From NCBI GenBank assembly GCA_050010335.1, contig JBEKLF010000013.1, forward strand, positions 5,656 to 69,655: a stretch of DNA of 64,000 nt. The letters run 5' to 3'. The DNA comes from Bog-366 sp050010335. Its GTDB lineage: Bacteria > Acidobacteriota > Terriglobia > UBA7540. Every line of letters begins with the position of its first letter. Position 1 is the stretch's first letter. The translations under genes and the position numbers were made by a program. A model generated the notes under the pieces. It saw only the letters and a program-made list of their open reading frames with translations. It was not told where the DNA came from and made no database searches. Of this stretch, positions 1 to 8,202 are shown piece by piece.

Positions 1-385
1 CTTGCGGTGTGCACAGCGCTGTTCGGAACGCCGGCGCCCCCCAACTTTTCTGCCGTCGCGCTCCCGGCCGGAGTCCAGCTCTTTCCGAATTCCCTCAACC
101 CCTCTGAATCATGGAACGCGCCTCTCTTCTACCCCAAGCTCCTAAAGCGGCCCTCAGAAAGGTTGCGCTGGTTCGCGGAAATGTTCTTCGTCGCCAGGCA
201 AGCCGACCAGGTGTTCTTCCATCTGCCCGCTTCTCTCGACTTTCTTTACTTTCTGCTCCGCCCACTGCGCTTGGCCTGCAAGTGGTCCTGGCTGTTTCTG
301 GCGGCCGGCTTTGGTCGTTTGCGGCAGTGGTTTCGCTTTTCCGCAAGATGACCTGAAGCGGCAAGTTTACCTCGGCACAGGGCGG
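1..385. other. No gene recognised
   Basis: Short open frames exist on both strands (for example 7-351 on plus), but none has a plausible ribosome binding site, a recognisable domain or support from a neighbour. The stretch is probably intergenic, or the eroded end of a gene that lies mainly outside the window. Confidence 0.4.
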
Positions 386-466
386 CTTCTCCCTGCGGAG
401 GCGCGGAGGCGCAGGGATTTGAAAACAAATAGCCTTTTCTCTGCGCCTCAGCGCCTCGGCGGTGTA
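386..466. repeat. Palindromic GC-rich repeat, copy 1
   Basis: A GC-rich arm built on CGGAGGCGCAG and its partner CTGCGCCTCAGCGCCTCGG flank a small AT-rich centre (ATTTG-AAAA-CAAAT). An almost identical copy lies at about 5128-5196, on the far side of the two insertion sequences. A related, more diverged repeat is at 25491-25612. It looks like a dispersed, non-coding palindromic element. Confidence 0.7.
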
Positions 467-555
467 AGCGTCTGAAGTCGGCCGTCTTGACAGGTGATAT
501 GTGGACGTAGGTGTCCACTTGTAGATCCTGGTGGACACTTGGGACGCAGGGATTG

Positions 556-2182
556 TTATTTCCGGTCGGAGCGGTGGTCACCGCCTGGTGCGGCGACGTT
601 CCAGGGTAGCAACTCGTCGATGTGGTTAATGGGATGGTCGGCGATGCGTGAGAGCACGTCGTGCAGATAGCTCTCCGGCTCGAGGCCGTTCAATTTCGCC
701 GTGCCGATCAGGCTGTAGAGGGCGGCGGCGCGCTCACCGCCCGCGTCGGAACCTGCAAAAAGGTAGTTCTTGCGTCCCAGAGCGACGGCACGCAGCGCTC
801 GTTCGGCGGCATTGTTGTCGATCTCCAGGCCGCCATCCTCCGCGTAGCGCGTCAGCGCCTCCCAGCGGCCCAGCGCATACTTCACCCCTGCCGTCGTATC
901 CGATTTCTGCGACAGCTTGGTCAAACAGTTTTCTACCAGTCGCGCAACGAGGCCAGCAGAGGCTTGGCGCGGGCCTGCCGGACCTGTTGCCGCTCGTTGG
1001 GCGGACGCCCGCGGATCTCACTCTCAATGGCGTACCGAGCGGCGATCCGTTCGAGAGCTTCGTGCGCAGCCGGCGATTGGTGAGCAACCTGTGAAGATCG
1101 TAGAATTTTCTTCTAACGTGCGCCCAGCAGGCGGCCTCTCGAATGCGTCCGGTCTCATACACGTTATCGAACCCCGCATAGCCATCCGCCTGCAGCGTGC
1201 CCGCGAAGGGGATCAAGTGACCTTGGGGATGCTCGCCCTTGCGATCGGGCGAGTAGGCGAACCACACCCCCGGTGGCGTGGCGTCCCCGGCGGGCCGGTC
1301 ATCACCAACATAGGTCCACCGTCGCCCCGTTTTCGTTTCTCCCAGGCCGGGCGCTAGGACTGGCACCGGGGTGTCGTCGGCGTGCAGCTTCGCCGCACTC
1401 CTCACGTGACGCCGTAGCGCCTCCACCCACGGGGCCAGCAACTGGCTCGCGCCGCCCACCCCGTCCGCCAATGTGGCGCGCTCCAGTTCCACGCCTTCCC
1501 GCGCGTAAATCTCTTCCTGGCGGTACAAAGGAAGGTGGTCGCCGTACTTTGACACCAGCACGTGCGCCAGTAACCCCGGTCCTGCCAGGCCCCGTGCGAT
1601 CGGACGGCTCGGCGCTTCCGCCTGCACGATCTTGTCGCAGCGCGAGCAGGCGAGCTTCGGCCGCACCTGCCGGATCACTTGGAAGTGGGCCGGCACGTAT
1701 TCCAGCATCTCCGAGACATCTTCCCCCAAAGCCTTCCACTCGCCACCGCTATCCGGACAGCTTGCTTCCTGCGGAACAATGTTGCGCACCTCGCGCGGCA
1801 GATGAGCCGGCAGCGGTCGCCGCCTGGGCTTTCCGCCATCCGCAGCGCGCTCTGTAACCTCGCGCGTTGGGGAAGCAACCGTGGTCTCCGCCTGCGCGCT
1901 TTCCAACTCGTCCAGCTGCAACTCCAACTGCTCGATCTGCCGTTCCAGCTTTTCCGACCGACGCCCGAACTACATCCGCCGCAGCTTGGCGATCAGCAAC
2001 TGCCAGCGTTCGATCTCGGCTTGGCGCCAGGCCAGCTGTTCGTCTTTGGCGTGAAGCTGCTCGCGCTGAACCAGAATCTCTTCCTCTTGCCCGGCGAGCG
2101 TTCGCTGTTGCGCGAGGATGAGAGCCTTCAAGGCTTCGGGGTTGAGCGTGTCGAGATCCGGAAGGGCGGCGCGCGCGGTCAT
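556..2182 (-). pseudogene. IS66 transposase TnpC, broken
   Basis: This is the large DDE transposase of an IS66 element. The N-terminal part (start near 2182, coiled and Gln/Glu-rich) reaches an in-frame TAG at 1970-1972, where the reading RRM-stop-FGRRSEKLERQ suggests a CAG to TAG change. The same frame then continues through the zinc-binding CSRCDK motif and the DDE core (KLHADDTPVPVL, FAGTLQADGYAGF, CWAHVRRKFYDLH). Between about 1090 and 930 the coding signal changes frame at least twice and meets another TAG. The conserved C-terminus (ALTRYAEDGGLEIDNNAAER, then LFAGSDAGGERAA) is readable again in a different frame at 924-556. The gene is therefore inactive unless it is rescued in trans. 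Confidence 0.9.
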
Positions 2183-2294
2183 CGTGCCCGCAGTATGCCA
2201 GATATTCTTTGATAGGCAAGAAGAAAACATACGAAAATGCAATATCCGCGACAAATATATGCAACCAGAGAAGGCCCTGACTGACACCCCTGAC

Positions 2295-2642
2295 TTACAC
2301 CGCCATCTGTGGCGCATAGCTGCGGGCCGGACGTCGCCAATCGATTCCTTCCCGCAACATGGAGAGCTGTGCGGGCGTCAGAGAGACCACGCCACGGCTG
2401 GCCTGCGGCCAGATGAAGCGGCCACGCTCCAGCCGCTTGGCGAATAGACACCGCCCGTCCCCCTCCCACCAGAGGACTTTGATCAGGTCGCCGCGTCGCC
2501 CGCGAAACACAAACACCTGCGCCGAAAACGGATTCTCCTCCAGCGCCGTCTGCACCCTCCCGCTCCGTCCCACAAACCCGCGCCGCATGTCCGTCACGCC
2601 CGCCACAATCCAGATCTTCGTCCCTGCCGACAGCCCGATCAT
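2295..2642 (-). CDS. tnpB: IS66 accessory protein TnpB
   Basis: A 115-residue protein typical of IS66 ORF2 (PF05717-type). It has the conserved sequence KIWIVAGVTDMRRGF, then NPFSAQVFVFRGRRGDLIKV and WWEGDGRCLFAKRLERGRF. Length and motif order match the family. The start at 2642 is an ATGA overlap with the stop of tnpA, which indicates translational coupling. The frame is intact although the neighbouring tnpC is not. TnpB is needed for transposition of many IS66 elements, but its biochemical role is not settled. Confidence 0.9.
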   Translation of the reverse strand: MIGLSAGTKIWIVAGVTDMRRGFVGRSGRVQTALEENPFSAQVFVFRGRRGDLIKVLWWEGDGRCLFAKRLERGRFIWPQASRGVVSLTPAQLSMLREGIDWRRPARSYAPQMAV

Positions 2643-3046
2643 CCCCGCAGCGCCTCCAGAACCACCCGCAGGGTCTCCGTATCCACGCACACCGTCAGTC
2701 GCAGTTGCCCCTTCGGAAGCTCCACCTGAATCATGCCGGAGAGGGTTCGCGGTGTCTGCGGATCTTTGCGGTCCGCTCCCGCCCCCGACACGCGAACCGC
2801 CAACAATCCGGGCGTTGCACCCTTCCCGGGTTTCAGCAGCTCTTGCTGATCCCGGCACCGCCAAGCGAACACTTGGTTGGCGTTCACACCGCGCGCCCGC
2901 GCCACACGAGCGACCGACGCACCCGGCGCCAAAGTCTCTTCCACGATTTGGCGCTTCAGCTCAGGACTGCGGTGCTGCCTCTTGGCTGTGGGAGGTGCCT
3001 TACGGGAGGAAACGGCATCAATTACTGCGGGTTTAGAAGCATCCAT
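2639..3046 (-). CDS. tnpA: IS66 accessory protein TnpA (helix-turn-helix)
   Basis: A 135-residue protein with the helix-turn-helix pattern of IS66 ORF1 / IS3-type DNA-binding proteins: HRSPELKRQIVEETL, then GASVARVARARGVNANQVF around residues 40-65. The ATG at 3046 is preferred over the upstream frame because the family N-terminus begins near there and the upstream extension runs into the terminal repeat. The stop overlaps the tnpB start (ATGA). It is expected to bind the element ends. No disruption is visible. Confidence 0.85.
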   Translation of the reverse strand: MDASKPAVIDAVSSRKAPPTAKRQHRSPELKRQIVEETLAPGASVARVARARGVNANQVFAWRCRDQQELLKPGKGATPGLLAVRVSGAGADRKDPQTPRTLSGMIQVELPKGQLRLTVCVDTETLRVVLEALRG

Positions 3047-3110
3047 CAGACCTCCAAGTGGACACAACCAGAGTGTCCACTTGGAAGAATGCCCACTAAC
3101 ACCAAACACG

Positions 3111-3134
3111 TCTAGCGGTAGTTTACTGCGAAAG
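3111..3134 (+). repeat. Terminal inverted repeat, left
   Basis: The sequence starts TCTAGCGGTAGTTTACTGCG and continues to AAAG. It is the exact reverse complement of 5083-5106. Confidence 0.92.
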
Positions 3135-3191
3135 GGCTAAAAAAATCGGGATGTCGTTGAGTTCTCATGGAGTTGCCATGAGAGGGCTGTA

Positions 3192-4913
3192 TTACCCACG
3201 TGGGGCAGTAGCGAGTTGTGGCAAGCCCAGGGTTTCGGCCAGGCCTTTTTGGATGAGGCTCTGGGTGGAGAGGATGGTGGCGGTGCGATAAGGGCCTGGA
3301 CCCTGGGCAGGGTACAAGAGCACGAACTGCTGGATTTGTTCTAACTCTTTCTGCAGCTCTTCGACGGTGATCGAGGGCCAGAAGGACTGGCCTTGGCGGT
3401 GAACGTAATGCAGCAGGGAGAGGCCCAGCAGGCAGGAGAAAGCATGCACGCGGATCTTGCTGTCGGTCCAATGATACAGGGGTTGCCACTTCAGCCCGTC
3501 GCCTTCCTGGAGGCCCCGAGAAACTTGCTCGATCGCTTGCTGGCCGGCGTAGGCCGCGACCACCTGCTCGGCGGTCCAATCGAGGCGGTTGGTGACCAGC
3601 AGCGTGCGGCCTAAGCGATGCGTCACCAGTTTCTGCAGAGCGGCGTGATCGACCTGAAACATCAGGCGCCTTCCGCCCGATTCGTCCAGAATCTGATAGT
3701 GCACCAGGTCGGAGAGGAAGGGGGCCGACAACCAACGGCGGATCTTCGTCGGAATGCTGGCTTCGGAGAGTCGGTGGGCGGGGCGCGCCATCTCTACCGC
3801 CAACCGCTTGAGTGCCGCCAGCACCTTGCTCAACGAGGCCGACACGCTGTGCAGTTGCTCGGCGGCAAAAGAGGCTGAGTATTTCAAGACGCACAGGGAT
3901 TCCTCCCCGTGCACCAGCAACTTCTCTGCGACCGCTTGCACACCCGGTTGGGCGCTGCGGCAAGCCGGTAAGGCTTCTACGGGACGCTGGCGGAACTCCG
4001 CCGGGGCCTGGTTCCAGGGCAACGCCGAGATCCAGCCTAAACCCGCCTCTTTCAGCAACACGGTATTGGCCAGCGCCGCCGTGCCCTTGTCGAAAACCAA
4101 AGTGACCGTCTCGGGCGGAATCGCATGGCGAGCGAGGAGACAGCGGATGCGTTCCAGGACCACGGGGAATTCCTCCGCGTCGGCGATGTTGCCGGGATAA
4201 ACGTGATGGCACACGGACAAGCCGGATTCCCCATCGAGCACATCGCTCAGGCCCACTTGACGAAGAGGGTGCCGGCCCTGCTTGTTATGGCCGCGTTGCG
4301 CCACCGTGTTGCGGGCGTTGGTGCTGGCAATGAAGGGGTGAAAGTCGGTGGTGTCATAAGCCAGCAAGCGGCGGCTGAGGAGCTGTTTTCCCTTCCACAG
4401 CCCGAGCAGGCGGACTGGTGCTTCTTCCAGCGGATCGTGTTCTTCGCTTTGCTCCCCCGCTTGCTTCTCCGGCAGGAGTGGCTCGAAGCTGTCCCAGAAG
4501 GCTTGGGAAGAGAAGCGCTCGGGCTCGAAGCCCCAAAGGGGAGAGAGAATGGTCTGCTGATACCAGTCGGCCACCGCAGTCTTGGGGCCGGGGGAGCAGA
4601 GGCGATGAATCGCCGCCAGCAACAGGTAGTGCGCCGGGGAGGGACCGGAGCGGGGCGGTCCCCACAGGGACTGTAGCAAGGCGAGGACGCGGGATTGCTG
4701 AGCGGCCAGCCAGAGGGCTCCGGGGAGACCCAACTCGCAGCGGGAGGCGGAGAGGGGGAGCGGTGCGGTGCGCTCCTTGAGCAGGGCGGCAACCTTTTCG
4801 GCACTGCCCAGATAGGCTTGGTGGACGATGCGAGGGCGGCCCTGAACGCGGGCGCTATCGACGACGTAGTAGTAAAGTTTGTTTTTCTTGCGCTTGGCGA
4901 TGAGCGAGGCCAT
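3192..4913 (-). CDS. Transposase, IS4/IS1634-like
   Basis: A 573-residue DDE transposase. The N-terminus (MASLIAKRKKNKLYYYVV, then ARVQGRPRIVHQAYLGS) is the signature start of IS1634-group transposases, whose first domain resembles this. A DDE_Tnp_1-type core follows: LAYDTTDFHPF carries the first acidic residue, VTLVFDKGTAALAN the second, and a Glu-containing late region (AGQQAIEQVSRGLQEGDGLK) the third. The ATG at 4913 is preferred over the slightly earlier one because it matches the family N-terminus. Length is normal for the group (about 550-600) and no stop or shift is visible. Assignment to IS1634 rather than another IS4-related family rests on resemblance only. Confidence 0.88.
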   Translation of the reverse strand: MASLIAKRKKNKLYYYVVDSARVQGRPRIVHQAYLGSAEKVAALLKERTAPLPLSASRCELGLPGALWLAAQQSRVLALLQSLWGPPRSGPSPAHYLLLAAIHRLCSPGPKTAVADWYQQTILSPLWGFEPERFSSQAFWDSFEPLLPEKQAGEQSEEHDPLEEAPVRLLGLWKGKQLLSRRLLAYDTTDFHPFIASTNARNTVAQRGHNKQGRHPLRQVGLSDVLDGESGLSVCHHVYPGNIADAEEFPVVLERIRCLLARHAIPPETVTLVFDKGTAALANTVLLKEAGLGWISALPWNQAPAEFRQRPVEALPACRSAQPGVQAVAEKLLVHGEESLCVLKYSASFAAEQLHSVSASLSKVLAALKRLAVEMARPAHRLSEASIPTKIRRWLSAPFLSDLVHYQILDESGGRRLMFQVDHAALQKLVTHRLGRTLLVTNRLDWTAEQVVAAYAGQQAIEQVSRGLQEGDGLKWQPLYHWTDSKIRVHAFSCLLGLSLLHYVHRQGQSFWPSITVEELQKELEQIQQFVLLYPAQGPGPYRTATILSTQSLIQKGLAETLGLPQLATAPRG

Positions 4914-5082
4914 GGTAGGGAAACACATACAACAAGAAGAAGCTATTTTTCAAGCATAATAGTTGACGATTGTGGAGACAGTCGTGACAAATAGTAGGGT
5001 AATACACAATCACCGAAACGAAACCGCCAACAAAGGCTTTGTTTCCAAAAAATTAAGATTTCAAATGCCCACTGCGAAACAA

Positions 5083-5106
5083 CTTTCGCAGTAAACTACC
5101 GCTAGA
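5083..5106 (-). repeat. Terminal inverted repeat, right
   Basis: Exact 24-bp inverse of the left end at 3111-3134. It lies about 170 bp upstream of the transposase start, so it closes the element. Confidence 0.92.
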
Positions 5107-5127
5107 CGGCCAAGACCATACGCTTAC

Positions 5128-5196
5128 GCTTCTCCCTGCGGAGGCGCAGGGATTTGAAAACAAATAGCCTTTTCTCTGCGCCTCAGCGCCTCGGTG
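5128..5196. repeat. Palindromic GC-rich repeat, copy 2
   Basis: Near-identical to 386-466 over about 65 bp, lacking one internal GGAGGCGC unit. With copy 1 it brackets the IS66 plus IS1634-like block. Because the unit is itself palindromic, direct and inverted orientation are hard to tell apart. Confidence 0.75.
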
Positions 5197-5238
5197 GTAA
5201 AGTTAGGGGTCTTTTATTGCTTCAATGGAGGTGGGACG

Positions 5239-6378
5239 CTATTTGACGAACTGCAAGACAGGGGTGGAGGGCTGCTGCAGGCCGCTAATCTGCACCAGGC
5301 GCGCGCCTCCCGAACGGCTTAGGCCAGCCGCGGCTTTGGCCAGCATGTTGGCGGAGGGGATGCCTGTACGGGCAAACGACGTTTCGCAATCTTGCGTCGA
5401 GGGCCCACGCATGTTCCCTTCCATGTAGGCCAACCCCGGGCAGCGGGTGCAGGTGCCCAGGTGCGAGCAGCTCGAGCAGGTGGGCAGGTCTCGGCCACGA
5501 ATGGAGCGGACGTCGTTCATTTGCGGTGAATATTTCCAAATATCGAGGAACCTTTGCTCGCGTAGGTTGCCTGTGGGCAGGGGGAACTGCACGCACGGGT
5601 AAACATCTCCGTAAGGAGAGATGTAGCAAAAAGTATGGCTGGCGCTGCACGGGAGGCCATCCCTGTCACCGTCCTCCACAGCGGGGGGCGGAGCGCAGAA
5701 TTCCTCCACGTTGCCGATGAGCTCGGGGGTTCGGAAGACCTGTTGCAGGTCCGTCTGGCTGATTCCGAGGCTGAGGATTGAGCGGTCGCCGTCCATCATG
5801 GGGGTGATGGTGGGATCGATCGTGTATGTAGCTCCCAATTCTTTGGACAGCGCCACCACTCCGGAATAGTCTTGCAGGTTTTGCCGCATCAGTACGTTGG
5901 CGATAATCACCTTCACCCCGCGCTCACGGAGCAATCGAATCCCAGCCACGGACCGATTGAGTGAGCCCGGCAGCTTGGTGATAGCATCATGCTGCTCAGG
6001 GCGATGCGAGTAGATACTGACTTGCACCGATTCCAATCCCAGATCCCTGAGCCGGTCCGCCTCTTTCTCCCGAACCATGAAGGCGGTGGTTTTCACCTTG
6101 ACGCAGAAGAGCAGGGAGCGGGCGTATTCCAGGATGCGGAAAAAGTCCCTGCGCATGAAGACTTCGCCACCGCTAAAAGTGAGGAAGAAAACGCCGGCGT
6201 AGGCAAGTTGGTCGAGCACGTCCATGATCTCCGCGGCGCTCATCTCGCCGTGATCGTCGTGGTCCAGGTAGCAGTGAACGCAGCGCTCGTTGCAGCGGTA
6301 CGTCACATCGAACTGGACGCCCAAGGGCACACCCGCCTTGAGCGCCCGTTCGTTCATCTCCTGCATCAGAGTGCTCAT
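5239..6378 (-). CDS. Radical SAM/SPASM protein, PqqE-like
   Basis: A 379-residue radical SAM enzyme. The CxxxCxxC cluster is CNERCVHC (Cys29, Cys33, Cys36), followed by the SGGE motif (FLTFSGGEVF, near residue 65) and a SAM-domain core. The C-terminal SPASM region has the expected extra cysteines: CSASHTFCYISPYGDVYPC, then CSSCSHLGTCTRCPG. SPASM enzymes with a PqqD partner generally modify peptides or small proteins. The start overlaps the end of the PqqD-like gene as ATGA, so the two are translationally coupled. The C-terminal tail after the last Cys is about 45 residues and shows no recognised motif. The substrate is unknown and no leader peptide was found beside it. Confidence 0.88.
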   Translation of the reverse strand: MSTLMQEMNERALKAGVPLGVQFDVTYRCNERCVHCYLDHDDHGEMSAAEIMDVLDQLAYAGVFFLTFSGGEVFMRRDFFRILEYARSLLFCVKVKTTAFMVREKEADRLRDLGLESVQVSIYSHRPEQHDAITKLPGSLNRSVAGIRLLRERGVKVIIANVLMRQNLQDYSGVVALSKELGATYTIDPTITPMMDGDRSILSLGISQTDLQQVFRTPELIGNVEEFCAPPPAVEDGDRDGLPCSASHTFCYISPYGDVYPCVQFPLPTGNLREQRFLDIWKYSPQMNDVRSIRGRDLPTCSSCSHLGTCTRCPGLAYMEGNMRGPSTQDCETSFARTGIPSANMLAKAAAGLSRSGGARLVQISGLQQPSTPVLQFVK

Positions 6379-6692
6379 GCCTGCTCCTTGGATGTCGTGG
6401 CAGGGTCGGATATGGGCTGGTCGGAAAGGAGCATGATTCCGTGGTCAGCCAGCTCCCGGACGAAAGCCTCCGCGTCCTTGAAGGCCTCGGCTCGCTCCAC
6501 GGCATATTCCAGGCAAACCCTCTCGGCTACGATGTCCTCAAGCGAGGTCGCGCCGTCTGCCGCCTGCCAGATGATGGTGCCCAGCTCGTTCAGGTTGAAC
6601 AGCGTCGAATCGCGGGCGGACATGATCATCATTTCACCGTCCAGCTCGCGAGCGGCGATTTCTCGGCTGCGGGCAACGTAGAGTGGACTCAT
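6375..6692 (-). CDS. PqqD-like peptide-recognition protein
   Basis: A 105-residue single-domain protein of the PqqD family (RiPP recognition element fold). Recognisable segments are MMIMSARDSTLFNLNELGTI, where the winged-helix strands and first helix fall, and VRELADHGIMLL near the C-terminus. The ATG at 6692 overlaps the stop of the HprK-like gene (GGATGAG), and its own stop overlaps the radical SAM start, so the three genes form one coupled unit. PqqD-type proteins bind leader peptides and present them to a radical SAM partner. That role is inferred here from family and position. Confidence 0.85.
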   Translation of the reverse strand: MSPLYVARSREIAARELDGEMMIMSARDSTLFNLNELGTIIWQAADGATSLEDIVAERVCLEYAVERAEAFKDAEAFVRELADHGIMLLSDQPISDPATTSKEQA

Positions 6693-7912
6693 CCGATCAA
6701 CTCCCACACGCTTGCATCCTTCGTAAACACCAGCCGCCGGACCGGCACGCGCCGCACAAAATCGCAAACAGTCTGGAAAATCATTCCCACCAGCTCCTCG
6801 TCGTGTGCAAAGAATAGCACGTGGCGCATCAACTCTCGCACGGCCTGGCCCTCGCTGACTGGTTCAATCAGGTTCTCCGGACCTTGTTTCAAAAGGAACA
6901 GCGTTTCCAGTGGTGCTCGAACTTTTTGGCCAATGCGAGCCAGTTCGCCCGCAAAGGGCGTGCCGAAGGCAGAGAAAGCAGGTGACAGGTCAAAGGTGAC
7001 AGGTGACAGGGGTTCGGAATTTGCGACACGGGACTCGGGGTTCTGGATTCGGGATTCGGGATTCGGGATTCCCGTATCGGAGTTCGGGATTCGGGACTCG
7101 GGATTCAAGGTTTGGGATTGGGGATTTGAGATTTGTGGTCCGAGATTTGTGATTTTGAATTTGGAATCCGCGATTTGCGATTCCCCACCCCGGTCTCCCC
7201 TGACTCCTGGCTCCTGGCGCCCGGCACCTGACACCTGTTCTCCGCGCCTCACGCCTGAACCCTGTCCGCCGTTCCCTGCAACCTGTAATCTGTAGCCGGT
7301 GACCTGCTCTTCCGGCCTCAGGTACGTAATCTCATCGGTGAGCAGCGTCACGTCGGGTGGGGCCAATCTTGAAATGGTGGTTTTTCCCGTGCCGGACACA
7401 CCCGCAAACACAAACGCCCGGCCGGTGCGCACGGCGCTTGCCGCATGCACCAGGAAGCCGCCGGTGCGGGCCAGCATGAGGGAGTGCAGAATGCGCAGCA
7501 CCCCATCAATTGAGTAAGGGTTCGCGGTCTGGCGCACCCAGCCCTGGTGAGTTTCGGGATCCCATTCCGCGCGGAAGTCGCCCCGCTCCATCACCCAGCG
7601 TCCGGACTCCAATCGCACGCTCAGGTCTTGGTCGTATTCGTCTGATTCCGGGGTCTGAAGTCCGGGGTCCGGGGTGCTAAGTCCGGGGCCCGAATCCCGA
7701 TTCCCGTGCCCCGAGTTCCGTATCCCGTGTCCCGGCTCTACCAACCTGATCTCAAGCTCCACCGCGGCGGCTGGCGCGTTCGAAGCCACAAATTCGCCGT
7801 AGCGGCACGCGAGCATATTCGCGAAATCCGCGTTATCCGTACGGACAAGGATCGGGATCTCGCCGATGTCAATGATAACGTCGTATGTGCCAATCAATGT
7901 GGGCGAAAGCAT
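6689..7912 (-). CDS. HprK-like kinase domain protein with repeat insertions
   Basis: A 407-residue protein of the HPr kinase/phosphorylase-related group often found beside PqqD genes. The Walker A loop is clear (FVFAGVSGTGKTTISRL), followed by LLTDEITYLRPE and, after a gap, FGTPFAGELARIGQ and PLETLFLLKQG. In relatives the last two blocks are close together. Here about 115 extra residues of low-complexity Asn/Pro/Glu/Ser/Arg sequence, encoded at about 6975-7310, separate them without breaking the frame. A second, shorter insertion is encoded at about 7644-7738, before the core. Start choice is uncertain: ATG at 7912 begins the conserved N-terminus, while the frame stays open to 8035 only through repeat DNA. 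No strong ribosome binding site is visible. Whether the kinase still folds is open. Confidence 0.75.
   Translation of the reverse strand: MLSPTLIGTYDVIIDIGEIPILVRTDNADFANMLACRYGEFVASNAPAAAVELEIRLVEPGHGIRNSGHGNRDSGPGLSTPDPGLQTPESDEYDQDLSVRLESGRWVMERGDFRAEWDPETHQGWVRQTANPYSIDGVLRILHSLMLARTGGFLVHAASAVRTGRAFVFAGVSGTGKTTISRLAPPDVTLLTDEITYLRPEEQVTGYRLQVAGNGGQGSGVRRGEQVSGAGRQEPGVRGDRGGESQIADSKFKITNLGPQISNPQSQTLNPESRIPNSDTGIPNPESRIQNPESRVANSEPLSPVTFDLSPAFSAFGTPFAGELARIGQKVRAPLETLFLLKQGPENLIEPVSEGQAVRELMRHVLFFAHDEELVGMIFQTVCDFVRRVPVRRLVFTKDASVWELIG
6975..7310. repeat. Heptameric G-rich repeat tract inside a gene
   Basis: Degenerate tandem 7-mers of the type GGGATTC / GGGACTC (plus strand, densest at 7028-7115), grading into other short phrases such as CCTGACACCTG. 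The length and phase keep the HprK-like frame open, giving protein phrases of the NPESRIPNPESRI type. Runs of GGG every seven bases also fit a G-quadruplex pattern. Similar tracts lie at 7644-7738, 7926-7966 and 8401-8475. Confidence 0.85.
7644..7738. repeat. Second repeat insertion in the HprK-like gene
   Basis: Short G-rich and C-rich phrases (TCCGGGGTC, CCCGAATCCCGATTCCCG) interrupt the coding sequence between a conserved N-terminal segment and the SVRLESGRW segment. The frame stays open. Confidence 0.7.
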
Positions 7913-8202
7913 GGTGAAAAGATCGGGGTTCGGGAAACGGGACACGGGACTCGGGATTCGGGAAGGAAGAACCGCTCTCCCCAGTCCCCTATCACCTGTA
8001 CCCTCGCTACCTCTCCCTTCCTTGAGCGCACTCAAGACAGGACCCTCCGCCCTCTCTTTGGCGGAATGCCGTAAGTATTCGATTATAGTTCACCCTCTGC
8101 CCTGAGAGAAGAAAGGAAGAATCTTGTTGCCATTCCCAAACCCTAGATTGTGGATAAACCACAAATCCCCGCTAATCCTAAATCATGCCAAACTCCTAAA
8201 TC

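Larger units (their letters stand above)
511..3083 (-). mobile_element. IS66-family insertion sequence, decayed
   Basis: The element carries the three IS66 genes in the usual order (tnpA, tnpB, tnpC, all minus strand). Its ends share GTGTCCACTTG-type motifs: 511-521 and its inverted partner GTGGACACTT at 531-540 on the left, and CAAGTGGACAC at 3055-3065 with GTGTCCACTTG at 3073-3083 on the right. The exact outer border and any 8-bp target duplication could not be fixed by eye. tnpA and tnpB look complete, while tnpC has a stop and frame changes, so autonomous movement is unlikely. Confidence 0.8.
3111..5106 (-). mobile_element. IS1634-like insertion sequence, complete
   Basis: A 1,996-bp element with one transposase gene and perfect 24-bp terminal inverted repeats (3111-3134 and 5083-5106). 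The match extends 2 bp further on each side. The outermost bases include CTAG on both sides, which is palindromic and so could be either the tip of the repeat or a 4-bp target duplication. The element sits about 27 bp from the right end of the IS66 copy. Intact ends and an open transposase frame suggest recent arrival. Confidence 0.88.

Noticed and set aside
3112..4212. 366-codon frame inside the IS1634-like transposase
   Set aside because: It overlaps the real transposase on the same strand in another frame, runs through the terminal repeat and is Arg/Pro-rich like typical shadow frames.
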